The translations under genes and the position numbers were made by a program. Below, one piece after another: positions 63,304 through 64,000 of a stretch of DNA of 64,000 nt. This stretch comes from Typha latifolia (lineage: Eukaryota > Streptophyta > Magnoliopsida > Poales > Typhaceae). The DNA lies in contig CM034099.1 of the NCBI GenBank assembly GCA_019914945.1, positions 5,022,001 to 5,086,000 of the forward strand, in the 5' to 3' direction. The notes below the pieces were generated by a model. It was not told where the DNA came from, did no database searches, and saw nothing but the letters and a program-made list of their open reading frames with translations. Numbering within the stretch: position 1 is the stretch's first letter; each line of letters starts with the position of its first letter.

Positions 63304-64000
63304 TGTCACGGCCCAAAATAGAAATCATGACCGACCATGCATCTCAATATGTTTGAGATGCACGAAGCCTTATTAATACTCTCTACGTGTACGATGGCAA
63401 AATAAATAAATAAATAAGAATGTGCTATATTAAATTTTATAACTAATTGCAATAAAAATATAAAACAATATTAATGTTTTTGAGTCTCTAAACTAAATAA
63501 ATAAAATGTCTAATCTAAAGCATAAAATCAAAAGAGCGGAAAGGTAAATAGGTGAATCCTAAGTGGAGGTGGAGTCCGGGTACATCTCGCTCAGTCGCCC
63601 CGCTGACTATTACCTGAAATAAATAAAAAAATACAAAAAAAACAAAAGAATCCGTGAGCCAACAACTATAGCTCAGTGAGTGGAATCCACTCAAAAACCA
63701 AATAAATTTTAATTCATATTAATGCTGAATAAATTAAACTAAAAGCAACAATATCCATCACAATATGCAATAGGCATGCTCTCTGAATAATAACAATGAT
63801 AACAATAGAGAGAGATGTTACTACTTGTAACCTTGCACGTTTTCAACATATTAACATCTTTTGATATTTATACTGTCATATATCTCAATGAGTCTAAACC
63901 CTGTGGATCCACATCAACTAGAAGTCATCTCGAGGTGATGCCCGGGACTTTTCTTCATAGCTGATCCGGTTAGGGTCATCAGAGGGTATCACCCTGTGAT
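63304..64000. mobile_element. Probable LTR retrotransposon terminus in LPA3-like intron 9 (runs off window)
   Basis: TGTCACGGCCCAAAATAG at 63304 has the TGTCACG-type start seen in many plant Ty3/Gypsy LTRs. It is followed by composition unlike the flanking intron (ATAAATAA-rich, then a GC-richer stretch with CCGTGAGCCAACAAC and AGCTCAGTGAGTGG, and GGGTATCACCC near the end). No coding domain is visible before the window ends, so family and orientation are unproven, and the right end is not in view. Confidence 0.5.

Overview
This window is nuclear DNA of a flowering plant. Genes are split by many GT-AG introns, promoters are TATA or telo-box type, CT/GA and TA microsatellites are abundant, and decayed plant transposons lie in introns and intergenic DNA. 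The eight protein-coding genes are all plant families. A non-grass monocot is my best guess, from the GC-rich zinc-finger exons set in AT-rich DNA and the look of the phytoene synthase, but this is weak. I see no tRNA, rRNA, CRISPR array, prokaryotic operon or intact virus.

Layout: (1) 615-2261 (+), the last two exons of a DJ-1/PfpI glyoxalase-like gene whose 5' part is off the left edge. (2) 2262-6321, intergenic, with an orphan two-exon ORF at 4098-4452. (3) 6322-12851 (+), a ten-exon peroxisomal polyamine oxidase (C-terminal SRM) with a 42-codon upstream ORF in its leader. (4) 13852-16147 (-), a five-exon coiled-coil protein, convergent with the oxidase. (5) 18151-39271 (-), a 21-kb, 26-exon gene for the RNA cytidine acetyltransferase NAT10/Kre33, reconstructed in frame to 1016 residues. 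Its introns hold a dead hAT transposase, a small LTR retroelement, duplications and microsatellites. Its upstream region has telo-boxes and six GGGCTC repeats. (6) 39501-45475, gene-poor, with two short decayed fragments resembling LINE RNase H and zf-RVT domains. (7) 45476-47895 (+), an INDETERMINATE-DOMAIN C2H2 transcription factor. (8) 47896-53282, intergenic, with a fructose-bisphosphate aldolase-like fragment and a cluster of ACGTGG elements. (9) 53283-54975 (+), phytoene synthase. (10) 55157-57157 (+), an intronless PLS-class PPR protein only 181 bp downstream. (11) 58712-63162 (+), the first nine exons of an LPA3-like (DUF1995) chloroplast gene, whose ninth intron appears to carry an LTR element running off the right edge.

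The genes are a chance eukaryotic neighbourhood, not a pathway. Three act in or on plastids or mitochondria (PSY, PPR, LPA3), one in peroxisomes (PAO), and two in the nucleus or nucleolus (NAT10, IDD). The most notable points are the polyamine oxidase upstream ORF, the (GGGCTC)6 quadruplex-type repeat beside the NAT10 promoter, two introns that appear to be GC-AG (IDD intron 1, PSY intron 3), the aldolase-derived fragment, and the transposon load of the NAT10 introns.
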